Origin: Marchantia polymorpha subsp. ruderalis
Lineage: Eukaryota; Streptophyta; Marchantiopsida; Marchantiales; Marchantiaceae
DNA length: 64,000 nucleotides
Assembly (NCBI GenBank): GCA_037833965.1
Contig: AP031354.1
Span: forward strand, 18,764,001-18,828,000
Direction of reading: 5' to 3'
Shown here: positions 52,304 to 64,000 of the stretch, in pieces
Layout of the letters: the number at the start of each line of letters is the position of its first letter
Numbering within the stretch: the first letter of the stretch is position 1
Program-made: the position numbers and the translations under genes
The notes under the pieces: generated by a model
What the model was told of the DNA's origin: nothing
The model's input: the letters and a program-made list of their open reading frames with translations, nothing else
Database searches by the model: none

Positions 52304-53981
52304 TTAGAGCCGGCTTCTTTCCAGGATCCGCGTCGAAGCGCGAGGAGTGAGAGGTGGTGGGATGAGAAACATTTTTCTGCCGTACTCTTTGATCTCGCTG
52401 GCACTTTGACCCGCATCCGTCGCGCTGAGCGTGTACATCATCGTGGTGGAGTTCAGCTGGTCTGGGGCGAACCCGCATTTCTCAAAAAATTTCCTGCATG
52501 CCAGAGCAACGACATCAAGCCCATGAAACGACCAGACGGCGTTCACCAGTTCATCTCCGAATTCTTCCAGCTGCAAAACGTGGCAAGGACTCCAAACGTC
52601 GAGGCTGCCAAGCCAAGCTTGCTCGTCAACTCGATCAACTCAACCTTGAAAGCCACGAGAACTGGAACCCATGGACCTTCCTGCGAGCTCAACCGAGATC
52701 TGCACTCTGAGAGAGAAACAATCGAAGCAGACATTCTACAGCATCATCGATCGAGAAGGGGCTTAAGAGCATCGATCCCATGAGCGAGTAGCCCGCCAAA
52801 TTGACACCCGATTCAAATTCAAAATTCAACGGCAAGGCCGCCTTTGTCACCTGAGCTCTGGTGCGGGCGTCACGGCGATGTCGCAGATGCCTTTCCGTCT
52901 CAATTCTCTGCAGCCACAAATTTATCAGCTTCGTAAGGGATCGAGAAATTGAAATTGATCGAGAAATTCTGCCAGCGCTGCTCAGGAATTGGGATGCAAA
53001 TGTTCGCCCAAGGCCCTGATCAAGTCTCAAATATCAGTCAACCGCAGCACGAACCTGACAATTCGAAGCAGTACTCGGCTTCCGTAGCCCGCCCTTTGGT
53101 ACGATGGTGCGACCTGGAGGCATGAGCATAGTGGGTGTCAAATGGAGGGCGATGGGGATTTTAAAGATGGCCACTTCGAGGAAGAATCACAAGAGAAACC
53201 TACGACTCAGGGATGGAAAGGGGCTGGCGAACTGGTGGCAGTGTCAGCGAGAGGCGTACGCAAGAACTCAGGAATCTTTGTCGAGCTCGTGAGGACGAGA
53301 GATGTCACGACGAACTGTGAGGAATTCAGAAGAGAGTTGGGAGGAAAGGGCTCGGGTCCTCACCGCAAGATCATAGATAGATGCAGTGAGCGAGAAGTCA
53401 GAAGTGGCTCTACCGAACGCGACCAGAGTCCTCCTCCTCTCAGGCCTAGGCTTCCAGTAGTCAAGCCACCCTCGGCCAGGCTGCCCTGGAATTTGATCAA
53501 TTCTGTCTGCTTCTGCTTCGCACTCCTCTTCGTCGTCCTGCTCCACGTACAAAGCTACAACGACGGTGCTGTGTCGCAAGGCACGGCGAAGCTTCGTAGG
53601 GTTCACAGGCACCACGGATCCATCGTCTCGCAATCTGGGAAATAGCTCGCAATTTTGATTGCTCGCGGCGAGGAAAGAGCTCAGCTGCTCCGCATCGATA
53701 TTCGAGGGATCAGTGCAAACATACACGGGTCCTCGATCTCCGAACACTTTCTCCAGCCCCTTCTGACATCGACAAGTTAAAGAGAACAATTCTCGAGAAG
53801 AACCGGAAGCAATGTTAGAACTCAGCGACACCGCTCGCCCGCGTAAGAATTGACTACCGGGGGCATTTGCAGGAGTTTTCGTAGGCAAGACTCTCGGCAG
53901 TAAGAATCTCAAGCTCAAAGCCATACTTGCGACTGCAGGCATCCTATCTACACCCTTGGGAAGGCAAAGGTGGGTAGTCAT
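52304..53981 (-). CDS. GNAT-family N-acetyltransferase, probably plastid
   Basis: Four exons on the minus strand: 53981-53364, 53113-53055, 52907-52851, 52493-52304; 924 nt, 307 residues. It matches plant plastid-type GNAT proteins (the At2g06025/At4g28030 kind). It has GPVYVCTDPSNIDAEQLSSF, then KLRRALRHSTVVVALY and an acidic insert, then LVAFGRATSDFSLTASIYDL. The acetyl-CoA motif A, Q212-R-A-G-Y-G217 in VAPSYQRAGYGSRVLL, fits Q/R-x-x-G-x-G/A. The fold closes with FFEKCGFAPDQLNSTTMMYT. The N-terminal about 60 residues are Ser/Arg-rich, fitting a transit peptide. The ATG at 53981 is the first in frame; upstream the frame opens only with a TTG. Exon 2 (59 nt) and exon 3 (57 nt) were found by homology and phase. 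Substrate is unknown; characterised relatives acetylate protein N-termini or lysines. Confidence 0.88.
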
Positions 53982-56006
53982 AGCGACTCCGCCATGGCCA
54001 GGATACTGTTTTGGTCTTGTTTGAGACAAAGTCTCAGGATCATTCAAATTCTCGTGCCAGACTGGTACAAATGCGACGAAATCTGTAACTCTATGAGCGC
54101 GGAATCCACGGCAAAAGGCATGCTCATGGGATCAGAACTTCTTCATGCTTCATCGACAGCAGCTCTTTGAATAGAAGCGCTCTGCAAAGTCGCAAGATCT
54201 TCCGCTTCCTTTGGATGATGTTAGACCCGGATTTATCTACGTGCTTTTGAGTTGACGAGTAGCAAGGGGAGTAACCCAGCGATGATCGTCGAAGCTTTGG
54301 AAGCTGAGCACGTAGGTAGTGATGGCACGGCTGCGATGGTAGGTAGTCAGGCTATCCACCCAAAACCACTGGAGACGATCATCACTGTACCCTCAGATTT
54401 CTTTTAGTCAACTGCTGTCCACAGTTAGAAAGGTGAGAACCCTTACATCACGACCTTGAACCGTTACTCCAATCCCCACACGTTTTGGCATCATTCCGGC
54501 GATAGAAGTACTCTCTCATCGCTGGATTGTGATACCAGAGTGTGATTCCCCGCGTGTTCTTGCTGATCACGTCGAGTTTATTCGACGCATGCACAAGCTG
54601 CCGAAAGGCCGCGGCGGCGGTCCCTGATCACGGTTAGTGTTTGGAGCTGGCATGTCTTACACTGTCAACGATGAAGTGGTGAGCTAATCTCCGAGGTCGC
54701 ATGTTTGGCCGATCTTTGAAACCGTAGACTTAAGTCTAGACTTGCCGTTCTCTAAACGGACACTTAATTAGGGGTTGAAAAGAATTGCAGATTCTTCAAG
54801 AATGTGGTGGCAACATGAAAAGCCACAAAGCTTCAGAAGGCAAGCAATCGCACCAGATGGGGACGAACGGGAGTAGGCTGGAAGAGCACAAAGATATGAA
54901 AAGCTATTTGTATTACACCAACGATAAGCTTCAGGGAAGAACATGTAGTGCTAGTTCTTCTGTTTCATGAATAGCTATGAAGTTCTTTTGCCAACTGATG
55001 GGTACAATGTGGTATATTTGCAAGCTAGCTGACAATCAGAAGCATAGTCAATCATTTCTGTGGAACGTGCCTCGGATGCTGTCATCACCGGGAGGCAACA
55101 TCTCTCTAAAAACCAAGACAATGTTTTATTACCCTACAGACTCGGGAGAGGAGTAGGCTCTAGCCCTTTCATCTCCCCAAAAAATAGATTGCTGGTATAA
55201 CCAACCTCTCGTACCTTGCAAAGCGCAGTTATTAAAACACCAGGGTACAGGTGTATACTTGCAATGCTCAAAATTGTCAAATCCAAGAACACCTTGGTTT
55301 GCCAACAGGCTAGCACTGTGACAGTCATATATCATACATCTACCTCTCCTCTTTAAATGACTACAGGATACTGACTGTCTCGTCTCTACTCTTAAGAACA
55401 CTTAGAACACTACACACCTGGTCAAGAAACCCTCTAACATGGTTCGATTAAGGTAGGGTAGCAGAATGGTTACGTCCCTAATATCAGAGTGCCTGACAAA
55501 AGCACAGGTGCTACTTTCATACAAGAAGTAATGGCTTCACATGGTACAAAGCCAGAGGTCGATGGAGACCATCTGTGGCTCAAAAGTTTCAAAACCAAAA
55601 GGGCAAGTAATCATATCTAAGTAGACATCGTTCACTGCAATTATGTAATCTATAGGTTTGCAAGAAAAGACAGGAAAGCGCAAACATGGACTCAAAAGAG
55701 CTCGGTAGAGTTTGGTTACTCATCTGCAACTGCGGCCAATATCCTCTAAGATTGCTGTACAGATTTGGACCCTCCAAGAAAGCCCAACTTCAGAGGCAGC
55801 CACAGTTAAGTAGATGCCTAGTGATCAAATGGGGCCAAGTGTAAAGGGTGATTTCTAAGTTCAAAACCGGTTCTCGAGCAATCTAAGACAAGCTGAAACT
55901 TCGTTTCGCGAGGGCAACATGTACACCATTGAGGAATGGGACTGTGAATGAAATACAAAGAGACTAACAGGCCAGAGTACGGTCCTACGTAAAGTTAAAT
56001 CTACTA
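53982..56006. other. GNAT 5' flank and PAT1 3' flank
   Basis: The GNAT promoter lies at the left. The PAT1 3' UTR probably extends into the right part; AATAAA on the minus strand at about 55131-55126 is a candidate signal. I see no further gene; a 61-codon plus-strand frame (54785-54970) is unassigned. Confidence 0.4.
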
Positions 56007-59000
56007 TCACCCTCGGACAGCAGCGGTGTTCGCATGCCCGTCACTGCCAGGACTGGGGAAGGCGCCCATGGCCATGGATCGTTGGGTGAATTCCAGCAGC
56101 AGTTTGCGCTGGTGGTCGTTCGTGTGAGGCAGGCTCGCCCTCAGCAGCTCGACCGGCATCTCCTTACTCATTGCCACGGCCGCGGCTTGGTTGATGGCTG
56201 CCGAGTTCCCTGGCGACGCCATCATCAATGAATGGAAGATACTATCATACTTATTTGTACAGTACTTGGCAAGCAGCGCGAAAAATGCATCGAACGACGC
56301 TTGCCACACAGCTCGATTCTGCATCGGGTACGCCGCAGTGCGATCCGTCAGCAGGCTCGTCGCTCGCTCCAGCACCGCCCTCAGCACCACGGTGGCCCCG
56401 TCTCCCGCAGGGCTGCCCATGGGTCTCAGCGGAGGCTGCTCGGGCGCTAGCACCACGGCCGCCAAGCAAGCGCTCAGCGATGGCAAGTCCATGTTCAACA
56501 CCGACATCGCAGCTGCGTTCGCCAGGCCCACACTGGTTGCCGAAGTGCTCGGATCCGACTGCACTCCTCCGAACAGGAACCGCAGGTGTCGGAAGAGGGC
56601 CATGGCCACGACGCGCACCAGCTCGCTCCCTGGACACAGAAGTTGCAGGTACCGCGTGAGCAGCTTGCGCCCCTTGGGCAGGGACACCAGGCGGAGGAAC
56701 ACCAGATCGTCTTTGGCACTCAGGCCCACGAATCGCCCATTTCCATTCCGGCCACCTGCGTCCATGCCATTGACATCGGCCAGCTGCAAGGAGGCTGCCA
56801 ATCCTTCCAACAGCAGTTGTCGACGTCGTCTCAGTTGGGCTCCACCGTCAAGGGGTTGGGATATGGTCAGCAGTCTATCAATATCATCTACGTCCAGCAA
56901 CAGACACAAACCGTCCTCGATGGCTATCCTAGCCGCCAACATCGGTTCTTGCTCCAGAGGCCTGTGCTGTGGGACTCCCTCTACCAAACCATCACCTTGT
57001 CCCATACCTGAGAGGCCTCCAATTCCTGCCGCAGAATCCATTTCTAACAAGGGACGGGGCCTACGAATGGATGAGAATGGAACTCTGCCGAGAGCGTCGA
57101 CTTGGAGGTACGCGTGCGGTTCTACTGCTGCTCGAGTGTGCGAGGGCAGATCTCGTAGATGAGATGGAGCAAAGTGACGCCTTCCATGGGGAGAGTTCGA
57201 CGACATTTTCGCTTGCACCGCCTGGTGATAGTAGTCATCCACGTAAGGATCACTGCTGTGGGTGGCCGCCCACTGGATCCTTACAATATTTTCGATTTCC
57301 TCCACAGTCATGTATTTGGATCGTAGCGGCTGCCATCCATTACTCTGTGTGTTTCTACCTGGAAAATTTCCATCTTGCAGACCATGCTGATGATGCCGCT
57401 GTTGAGACTGTCTACCTCTAAACTGGGCATGGTCCCTAAAATCCCCAGTAATTAAACTCTCTCCCATTTTTGGTAACATTTGTGGAGCTGGGGGTGTGAC
57501 ATTGTACATGTGTTGGGGCTTCAGATGGGGAGGATATGGGGGAGGTGGTACAGCGTGCAGTTGGGGTACGTGCGGACGCTGATACTGAAGCACGACCTGA
57601 GGAGGCATTAGAGTGGAGTGCTGGGGTATTTGCTGAGGACCAGAACCAGGGCCAGATCCCATTTGGACATTCGCTTGAGCTAACCACTGGGCAGGAGGTG
57701 CTAACGGGGTCATGGACGAGCTGAATTGAGGTGGGATACCTGCACCGTAAGGAGTCATGGACGGCATGACTCCCATGGGAGGTTGAATTCCTGAATATTG
57801 CTGTCTGTATTGACCGGGTAGCGGTCCAGCCGGAGCTTGTGCCTGCGTCGGTGATCGCATCATCTGTCCCTGACCCGAGGAAGCCCCTTGCAAAGCCTGC
57901 TGCGGTCGTTGAGGTGAGTACATAGCCCCAGCGGGCGGTGAGGCTTGTGAACTGGGATCCATTCCCCACCATTGCTGTTGCTGCTGTGGCTGCTGTGTCT
58001 GCGTCTGCTGCTGCTGTGGTGGATGTTGTGGTTCCTGCTGCTGTTGCGCCTGAGGTTGTGCTTGATGTGTTGAAGAGCCCGACGCACCGTCAACTTCTGA
58101 TCCTGTTGGTTGTTGTTGATTGTTTGGCCACCATTTTCTTGCTCCTCGCTCTGCTTCAGTATCTTGATTTGTATGATCCAACCAATTGGAGGGAGGACTA
58201 ATCTCAAACGGCTGGGTAGGGGCTGCTGCAGCTGCCATGGACAAAAATACCTTCAGAAACATGGAAGAGTTGATCATCTTCTGCAGAGATAAAGAGCGCG
58301 AGTGCCACGGTACGGTGTGCATGGGAGCTAACACTCTACAACGTGACTAATGAATAACCTTGACAGAGCTTTTAATGAGCAGGCTAGACAATCCGTTTTG
58401 CAAATCGTCCACATGATACATCTAAATTGCGTAATGAAACTGACCTTCCCCGCCATTGGCATTGGATCCGGCCTCCAAACTACCTAAAGATCCAGCTTCG
58501 CCATCTGACCGTGGTGCAATCCTATTTTGCTGGAAAGAAACACAACAACCTCCACTGATCTCAGTAAAAGAGCTGAGCACAAATTTCGTCACCTCAGATC
58601 GTTTACCACTAATCTTTACTTGAAATGTGAAACATACGATGAGATTCTCCAATGCTCTCCTAGATATGTAGGATGTTAGCTTCAGCTACCTTCAGAAATG
58701 AAGTTGCAAGCTCAGACACATCGTCCACGTCTGAAGTAGATCCGAAAGTCTCAATCTGCAACAGCAGATAATCGTAATAAGGTCACTGCAGAGAATACGA
58801 CTTCGCGGTTCAAGTTCAGATGAACACCTTCAGGAAGAAAGGGCTTTGGCGAAGAAGACTCAAATATGAAGAAATGAAAAACAGCGGGTGACGTAATGTC
58901 ATGAAAATCTGATAAGGCATGCATGGCTTGTCAAAAGCTTTAGTGCATAAACAAGTGACTGAAGACATAGGCCGCAAAATTACTCACTTCCTCCCTTCCA

Positions 59001-59151
59001 TCAACCAAAGAAAAAGTCTCCTCCACAATGTCATCCTCTGGCACTTCTGCCTGTTCAGAATCGTCCTCCTCATCCAAGCCACCTATCTCGACCTCTTGCG
59101 TTACATCCCTCCCAAAGAAAGCATATTGAGATGCATCAAACCGCTCATCGG
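56007..59151 (-). CDS. PAT1: PAT1-type mRNA decapping activator (first coding exon not found)
   Basis: Four exons on the minus strand: 59151-58988, 58755-58690, 58529-58445, 58231-56007, giving 845 residues. Phase shows one more coding exon, ending with one base of a codon, must lie upstream. PAT1 links deadenylation to decapping with LSM1-7 and DCP1/2 in P-bodies. Visible order: the N-terminal FDASQYAFFGRDV and acidic EIGGLDEEDD, then DVDDVSELATSFLK, a long Gln/Pro/Met-rich linker with several poly-Q runs, the motif KYMTVEEIENIVRIQWAA, and the C-terminal PAT domain. The last includes DDIDRLLTI, GAQLRRRRQLLLEGLAASL, LVSLPKGRKLLTRYLQLL, MALFRHLRFLFGG, LSACLAAVV and FALLAKYCTNKYDSI. The large exon's open frame continues leftwards past its acceptor, so its first ATG (58334) is not the protein start. 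I placed the acceptor at 58233-58232 to keep frame with the preceding exon. Confidence 0.92.
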
Positions 59152-61093
59152 CTGCAAGCAAACGGAAAACAATGAGAAGGTAAGACGAGGAAGGGCATTA
59201 GCAGCAAAGTTGGTAAATCTTATCTCGACCTTCACATCTCCAGGCAACCTGTAACCGAGCATCAATCTGCCGGGTCGTCGTAGAGAGCTGCGCCATTGAA
59301 TCGTAAAGCGGCGCTCAAGCACCAAGACAGCATTACTGTCATTAAATAATTACAAGTAGGTAGAGGACAAACCATCTATGACCTGGTTGATACATACGAT
59401 CAACACGCATGGAGCTATCCAGCGGAGCATTAAAGTAAATAAGATCTTATTTCGGATAATTTTGGAGCCAAAACCCCTTCATACTTCCCATTATATTCCT
59501 TAAATGGAACATAATCTGTTTATCTTCTGAGCCGTGTGTGCGCTACGCCCAGGTCGCCAGCCGTAGGATCTCCGAGAGATTATAATTTCATAGACAGGCT
59601 CTAGACGAGCTCCTTCGGCGGATCCCTCCAAAGACACAACTACAGTTCACTGTAAAATAAGTCTTGAGGGCCGCCCTGGAGAACCCCGAAGTAGCTGGTA
59701 GATGCGCGGAAAATCAGAACCAGGTTAACACGGGAAGGAATCAAACTGCTACACACACAGTCTCCGAAGGCATCGGCTCAGAAGACTACCCGCGTCCAAC
59801 TGGAACGCAGGTAGTTCGCATTACGTCATAACGGAGTCCAACACTGATGCTGCATGAAGGCTGGAGGAAGATGTGGACAATAAACACGACTGCATGATGA
59901 GACGGGCTTTCTTCCCAGAGATGTCTGATCTGTTCAGAAATCTAAAGAGATCATTCCGACTCCGAACTATCCCTAATTCAGACAACGCCGAGATCGAGAG
60001 GATTTGAATCCTGTAGTCTCATACAAACCCATCTCAGAGGATAAAATCGGAATAGCAGCAGATTGGTTCTGCCTAACAGAGTTGAAGCTTGAAGACTAGA
60101 GACAGCTCTAGGATTTGAGATCTGGGGTGGCAGAAATGGCTTGGATGAATTTGTACTAAACTGCCGTGATAGACCTCTAACACTACACGGCTTCTGAGAA
60201 TCTGGTGCCAGAAAGACCCAATCCCATGTGGAGATGCATCCTCCTTGTCCCAGCTTCGATTGGGCCTCGGTGTATATATCATTAAATAGATAAACGAAAT
60301 TTAACAGGGCCCCAATGAGGGCCGACATGAAGGAAGATCAGTCAGGGAAGCTGGAAAATCCCACTACTGCGATGTGCAGGCGCAACTCACACACAACGTT
60401 ATAAAAGCCCAAGGATGCCATCATGAGCAAAGCATGAGGTCCAGTGAGTGGAGCATGCGTCGAGTACGAGGGGCTTCATGAAAAGGTCACAAGATGAGAC
60501 GGAAGTAGGCGAAGGCCAGAACGATGGCGTTGTCTGCAGCGCAGACTGACAGCTCTTCTCGCGAGCCATGGCGAACTTTGACTGCCATGCTGTGTGAACA
60601 AGAAGGCGGTCATAAAACCTCGAAACGAGACATGTCCGGGGGCAACAACTACTGAAACTGTCACAATTTTCCCTTCGGGCATAGAACACGCAGAAGCGAG
60701 GCCCATCTTACACTCAACCCTCGCGGCGACGCTCGTTCCCGCCGGATGCAGGCTGCGTAGATCCCGATCCATTTTTCGACCACGGGCATTGATCGAAATA
60801 GGGTTGGAATTCATCACAGAAAAGACGGAATCTGGAGCAAAAACAATCCACGCGGCTGGAGCAGTGATGATCACTGAGCGACGACGCACAAACCTAGATA
60901 CATGAATCCACCAATCGGCACTTACAAGGAGGGACCGGCTCCGGCAGATTGTCAAGATGGTGGCTTGCGCGTCCTTGGAAAAGTCGGGTTTCCGCAGTTG
61001 CATCACGCTTGCTAGCTTGCAGCGGCTCCATCCTTTACTAAATCCTGCGCCGTGGGGGAAAAAATGGTATCTACAAAAGCAGTTTCCTCTCAG

Positions 61094-61162
<69 letters not shown>

Positions 61163-61380
61163 GTCTTCTCTAACTCTACCTCTCACACACGCACTCGGCC
61201 GAGCTCTTTTCCTCTACAAATGAACTTTTTTCCTCGACGACGGCAACAAACGCACAGCGTCGCATGGACGGACGACGCTATGGACAATGGGGGTGACGAA
61301 GACAGGAGTAATAAACTTTGACGACTACCACCGATGAGACGTAAAACCATGGCGTGCATCGATCGACCGACCGACCTCAG
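59152..61380 (-). promoter_or_regulatory. Upstream region of PAT1 (missing first exon, leader, promoter)
   Basis: The unresolved first PAT1 coding exon should lie here. A pure (CT)n run at 61096-61160 reads as (GA)n in the PAT1 sense strand and probably sits in or near its 5' UTR or core promoter. A 236-codon minus-strand frame (61186-60476) begins in that run with Arg-Glu repeats and has no family match; I do not accept it as PAT1's N-terminus. Confidence 0.4.
61096..61160. repeat. (CT)n microsatellite
   Basis: An uninterrupted CT dinucleotide run of about 65 bp. Confidence 0.95.
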
Positions 61381-61429
61381 ATTTCATCACTCATGAAACT
61401 AGCGAGCGAGCCAGTGCTGCAGTGGCGTC

Positions 61430-61830
61430 CAAGGCTAGAACGGAGACAGGGGACTGACTGACAGACAGACAGGGAAAGGCAGGCCGAAGAGGGAGGGAGA
61501 AAGAAAGGGGGCCGAGAGGGGGAGGGAGGGAGGGGATGGGAGAGGAGAGGAGAGGAGAAGGGGGAGGAGGAGGAGAGAAGAGGGGGAGAAAGAGAGAGGG
61601 AGAGAGTGAGAAAGGGAGAAAAGAGGTCGTGGCAATGGCATAGAAGCAGAAGCTGCAGAAGAGGAGGGAGAAGAAGCAGCAGCACCAGCAGCAGCAGGCA
61701 GGTCAGTGTTTGATAACGGAGATGGTGCTACTGGTCCTGGCTACTGGACTCAGGTAAGCCAGTGGCTGCCTGCCTAGTCAGAAGGAGGAGGAGACGACGA
61801 GGACGACGATCCGAGAAGAAGCCAAGCCAG
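61430..61830. repeat. Plus-strand purine-rich tract
   Basis: Long runs of GGGAGG, GAGGAG and GAGAGA, almost free of pyrimidines over long stretches. It may be the leader of a plus-strand (divergent) transcript, or the distal promoter of PAT1. No protein is called. Confidence 0.55.
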
Positions 61831-61833
61831 GAT

Positions 61834-62006
61834 CCAGCAGCAGCAGCAGAAAGGAAGCAAGGGAGGGGAAGGCCGAGGGGGAAGGAGGGCCAGCAGCAGC
61901 AGCAGAAAGGAAGGAAGGAATGGGGAGGCCGAGGGGTAAGGAGGGCCAGCAGCAGCAGAAAGGGAGGGAGAGGGGGAGGGGGAAGGAGGGCCAGCAGCGG
62001 CAGCAC
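61834..62006. repeat. Minisatellite, about 56-bp unit, three copies plus a partial
   Basis: Units start CCAGCAGCAGCAG at 61834, 61890, 61946 and (partial) 61991. Each continues AGAAAGG..., then GGCCGAGGGG (degenerate in unit 3) and ends AAGGAGGG. Units 1 and 2 are 56 bp; unit 3 is 45 bp through a deletion. Confidence 0.8.
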
Positions 62007-62009
62007 TCC

Positions 62010-62700
62010 GAATGAGAGACCGACCGGTTAGGGACGAGAAGAAAAGAGAAGGGCACCGAAGGCACAGGCCGAAAAAGGCGACAGGGCGAAAAGACGAAAG
62101 GACGAAAACGTGCGGCCCGACGAAGGAAGGACGAGCGACGACCCCGACGGACGCCCGACAACCGAAGACCCGACGCACCGTACCTTATTCCGCCAGCGGC
62201 CTCTCGTTGTCTCGGCTTTTCTTTCCGTCGGCCGGTTGTCCGGGTACCGACTGGCCGGTCCCGACAATGCGAGGGCTCACCGGAGACCGGTCCTTACGGG
62301 CGGCTGGCTGGTTGGGGCTTGGGACTCTGGAGTTCGGGGTTGACGGGAGGAGAGCGGTCGCGGACTTACCGACTGGACTGACTTGTTCGCGTCCCAGATT
62401 CGGACGTTTCCGCCTTCACCGGTAACTCCCATTTTGCGGAACGCACTTTTCGGCGGCTGGGCCAGAGTCTTACCCGTAGATCCCGGACCCAATGAACCTG
62501 AACCTTCGCCTCTCGGTTGCCATTCACCTTTTTTGTCGTCTAGGGAAGCCTTCTGGGGAATTCGCCGCGCCTTGTATTCTTGCGTCTGGGGTCCGTAAAC
62601 CTGGTCCCGCCCCCCGCGCGTGCCCCACCGTGGGACCATCCCTGCGAGCTCTTCCTTGTTCCGAGGGCGAACCTTGTACACTTGAGCACATTATTGCGTC
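62010..62700. other. GC-rich island with unassigned open frames
   Basis: CpG-rich, ending sharply at about 62700 against AT-rich DNA. The longest orderly frame is on the minus strand (62681-62277, 134 codons): basic, Gly/Pro/Gln-rich, no recognised domain. It may be noncoding. Confidence 0.3.
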
Positions 62701-64000
62701 TTAGCACATACGATTACGCTACTAGACACAATTTACGAAGATATGTTCATTCATATTTGAGAAAGCACCAAGAGAGAGAAAAACATGACACACTTTCTTA
62801 GAAAATTCAAATATTGAACATAAGTACTGAAAATATATGGTATCGTGATATAGATATAAAAATTTTTAAGAATATGTTAACTTATGTTATAGAATACTAT
62901 AAAGTACTCTTCTAAATAAATACTTAGATCTAATGGATTTCTCTAAGATGATTAAATTTTACTCACTAACATGTCAAAATCTATATAAAACTTGAGATAA
63001 TTTTATGTTTCATTAATTTTATGCAAAAAATTTGAAATATCTACATATGTCTCTACTTGGAGACCCTCATCCCCATGTCTTTAAAATGATATTCATGTGT
63101 TTACATATCAGGCGTTCTTTGCTTAGATTATAAATGAGCAAGAGTGTTTCTTTTGACGTTGATAAAATTCGTATGTCTTGATGCGAGTCAAGACATACGA
63201 ATGCAAATTTCCTATATTATATATCTGTATATTTGAACACTTTCTTCATGTGAATAGATATGGCCATAGTTAGGATATTACTCTGCGAGCACACATCTGA
63301 AACTACATTTCTTTTTTTTAGCACCTGGTATTCCTCAAAACAGATAAAGAACAACTGGTTGCTGATCATTCCCATACGTTAACAACCTTAACTTCAAGTC
63401 TACTGAACTATTTCCAAACCGAAAGAAAAAGCCAAGTACTTAGAAGAAAATGAGAATATTTGTTCAGGCTGGCTGTAGAAAGAAGAAACCAGAGCCCTAT
63501 CGTATGCATTGAAAAAAAAATGTAATATTTCCCAAAACTCCTAATCTGTAACTATATTTTCAAAACTTACAAGTTGTACTTCAATCCCCAAAAAAAGTTA
63601 ATGTACGGAATGCACTAATTAGCAGTCCATAATGGAAGCGCTTTGACTGAATGAGCAGTCGGAGAGTTCACTTTTGTTTTATTCCGTCGAAGGTCTTCCA
63701 TCAGGCACTGATAATTAGCGAATATAGTACAGCTGGGTGCAAGTTTCACACCGAGCTAATAATTAGCGAGTTTCCCGTGGCCAGCTTTAGTGCATCCATC
63801 GTGTGTTGAAGGCAAGCTTGCGAGGCAAAGATGTGAACATTTGTTCGAATCGCTGCCTACGGGGCCAAGGGAACTTCATGTTCTCCGAAGCCTCTCTTAT
63901 TTTTCCAGTCAGTTGTACATTATGCCTAATTTAGTTTAATTTAGTCACGTCCAAAACATCAATTTCAGTCAACATAATATCTTTAAAAAATAATTTAGAC
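62701..64000. other. AT-rich intergenic end of the window
   Basis: No gene seen. It contains a perfect 15-bp inverted repeat with a 6-base loop (63167-63181 with 63188-63202). Confidence 0.5.

Noticed and set aside
52908-53030. LDQGLGR-like sequence as the acetyl-CoA motif exon of the GNAT gene
   Set aside because: The exon at 53113-53055 supplies the real Q-x-x-G-x-G motif in frame with both neighbours; the other match lies in the intron and breaks phase.
58222-58282. A 30-nt microexon of PAT1 (AAGATGATC... with a good upstream acceptor)
   Set aside because: It would keep frame, but the following intron would be only about 19 nt, too short to splice. A single acceptor at 58233-58232 is simpler.
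60476-61186. 236-codon minus-strand frame as PAT1's N-terminal exon
   Set aside because: It starts in a (GA)n run giving Arg-Glu repeats and shows no PAT1 N-terminal motif.

Overview
This window is nuclear DNA of a land plant. Most of the eight features I regard as genes or gene-derived elements are split by short GT-AG introns, and the proteins are plant families: FES1A, a chloroplast-type glyoxalase-fold protein, a membrane-anchored ubiquitin-fold (MUB) protein, ESCRT-I VPS37, a KUP/HAK/KT potassium transporter, a plastid-type GNAT acetyltransferase and the decapping activator PAT1. GC-rich, purine/pyrimidine-skewed gene leaders alternating with very AT-rich deserts and degraded Copia elements suggest a non-seed plant, most likely a bryophyte (moss or liverwort). 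That placement is inference; I cannot fix the species from sequence alone.

Layout, left to right: FES1A (minus, 351-2275, six exons); an inverted-repeat transposable element with a 10-bp target duplication (3546-4163); a glyoxalase/VOC gene (plus, 5706-8104, four exons); an AT-rich desert holding a second, larger foldback element with a 9-bp duplication (12678-13774); a GC-rich leader region (about 14.9-18 kb) and the MUB gene (plus, 19577-24887) with a 4.5-kb first coding intron; a third inverted-repeat element (27892-29212); two degraded Copia retrotransposons facing each other and both broken inside integrase (about 29.3-33.9 kb); uncharacterised sequence; VPS37 (minus, 38387-40699, six exons) with a GC-rich leader to about 42 kb; a long AT-rich intergenic stretch; a KUP/HAK transporter (plus, 47512-51711, eight exons) that converges on a GNAT gene (minus, 52304-53981, four exons); PAT1 (minus, 56007 to at least 59151, first coding exon not resolved); and a GC-rich region with simple repeats and a minisatellite before another AT-rich end.

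The genes are unrelated housekeeping functions (protein folding, small-molecule detoxification, prenylated ubiquitin-fold anchoring, endosomal sorting, K+ transport, N-acetylation, mRNA decay), so I see no operon or functional cluster. All exon structures were built by hand from splice signals, reading-frame phase and remembered family sequence; each complete gene model gives a coding length divisible by three. The most novel material is the set of non-autonomous inverted-repeat elements and the head-on pair of Copia fragments, rather than a new multi-gene system.
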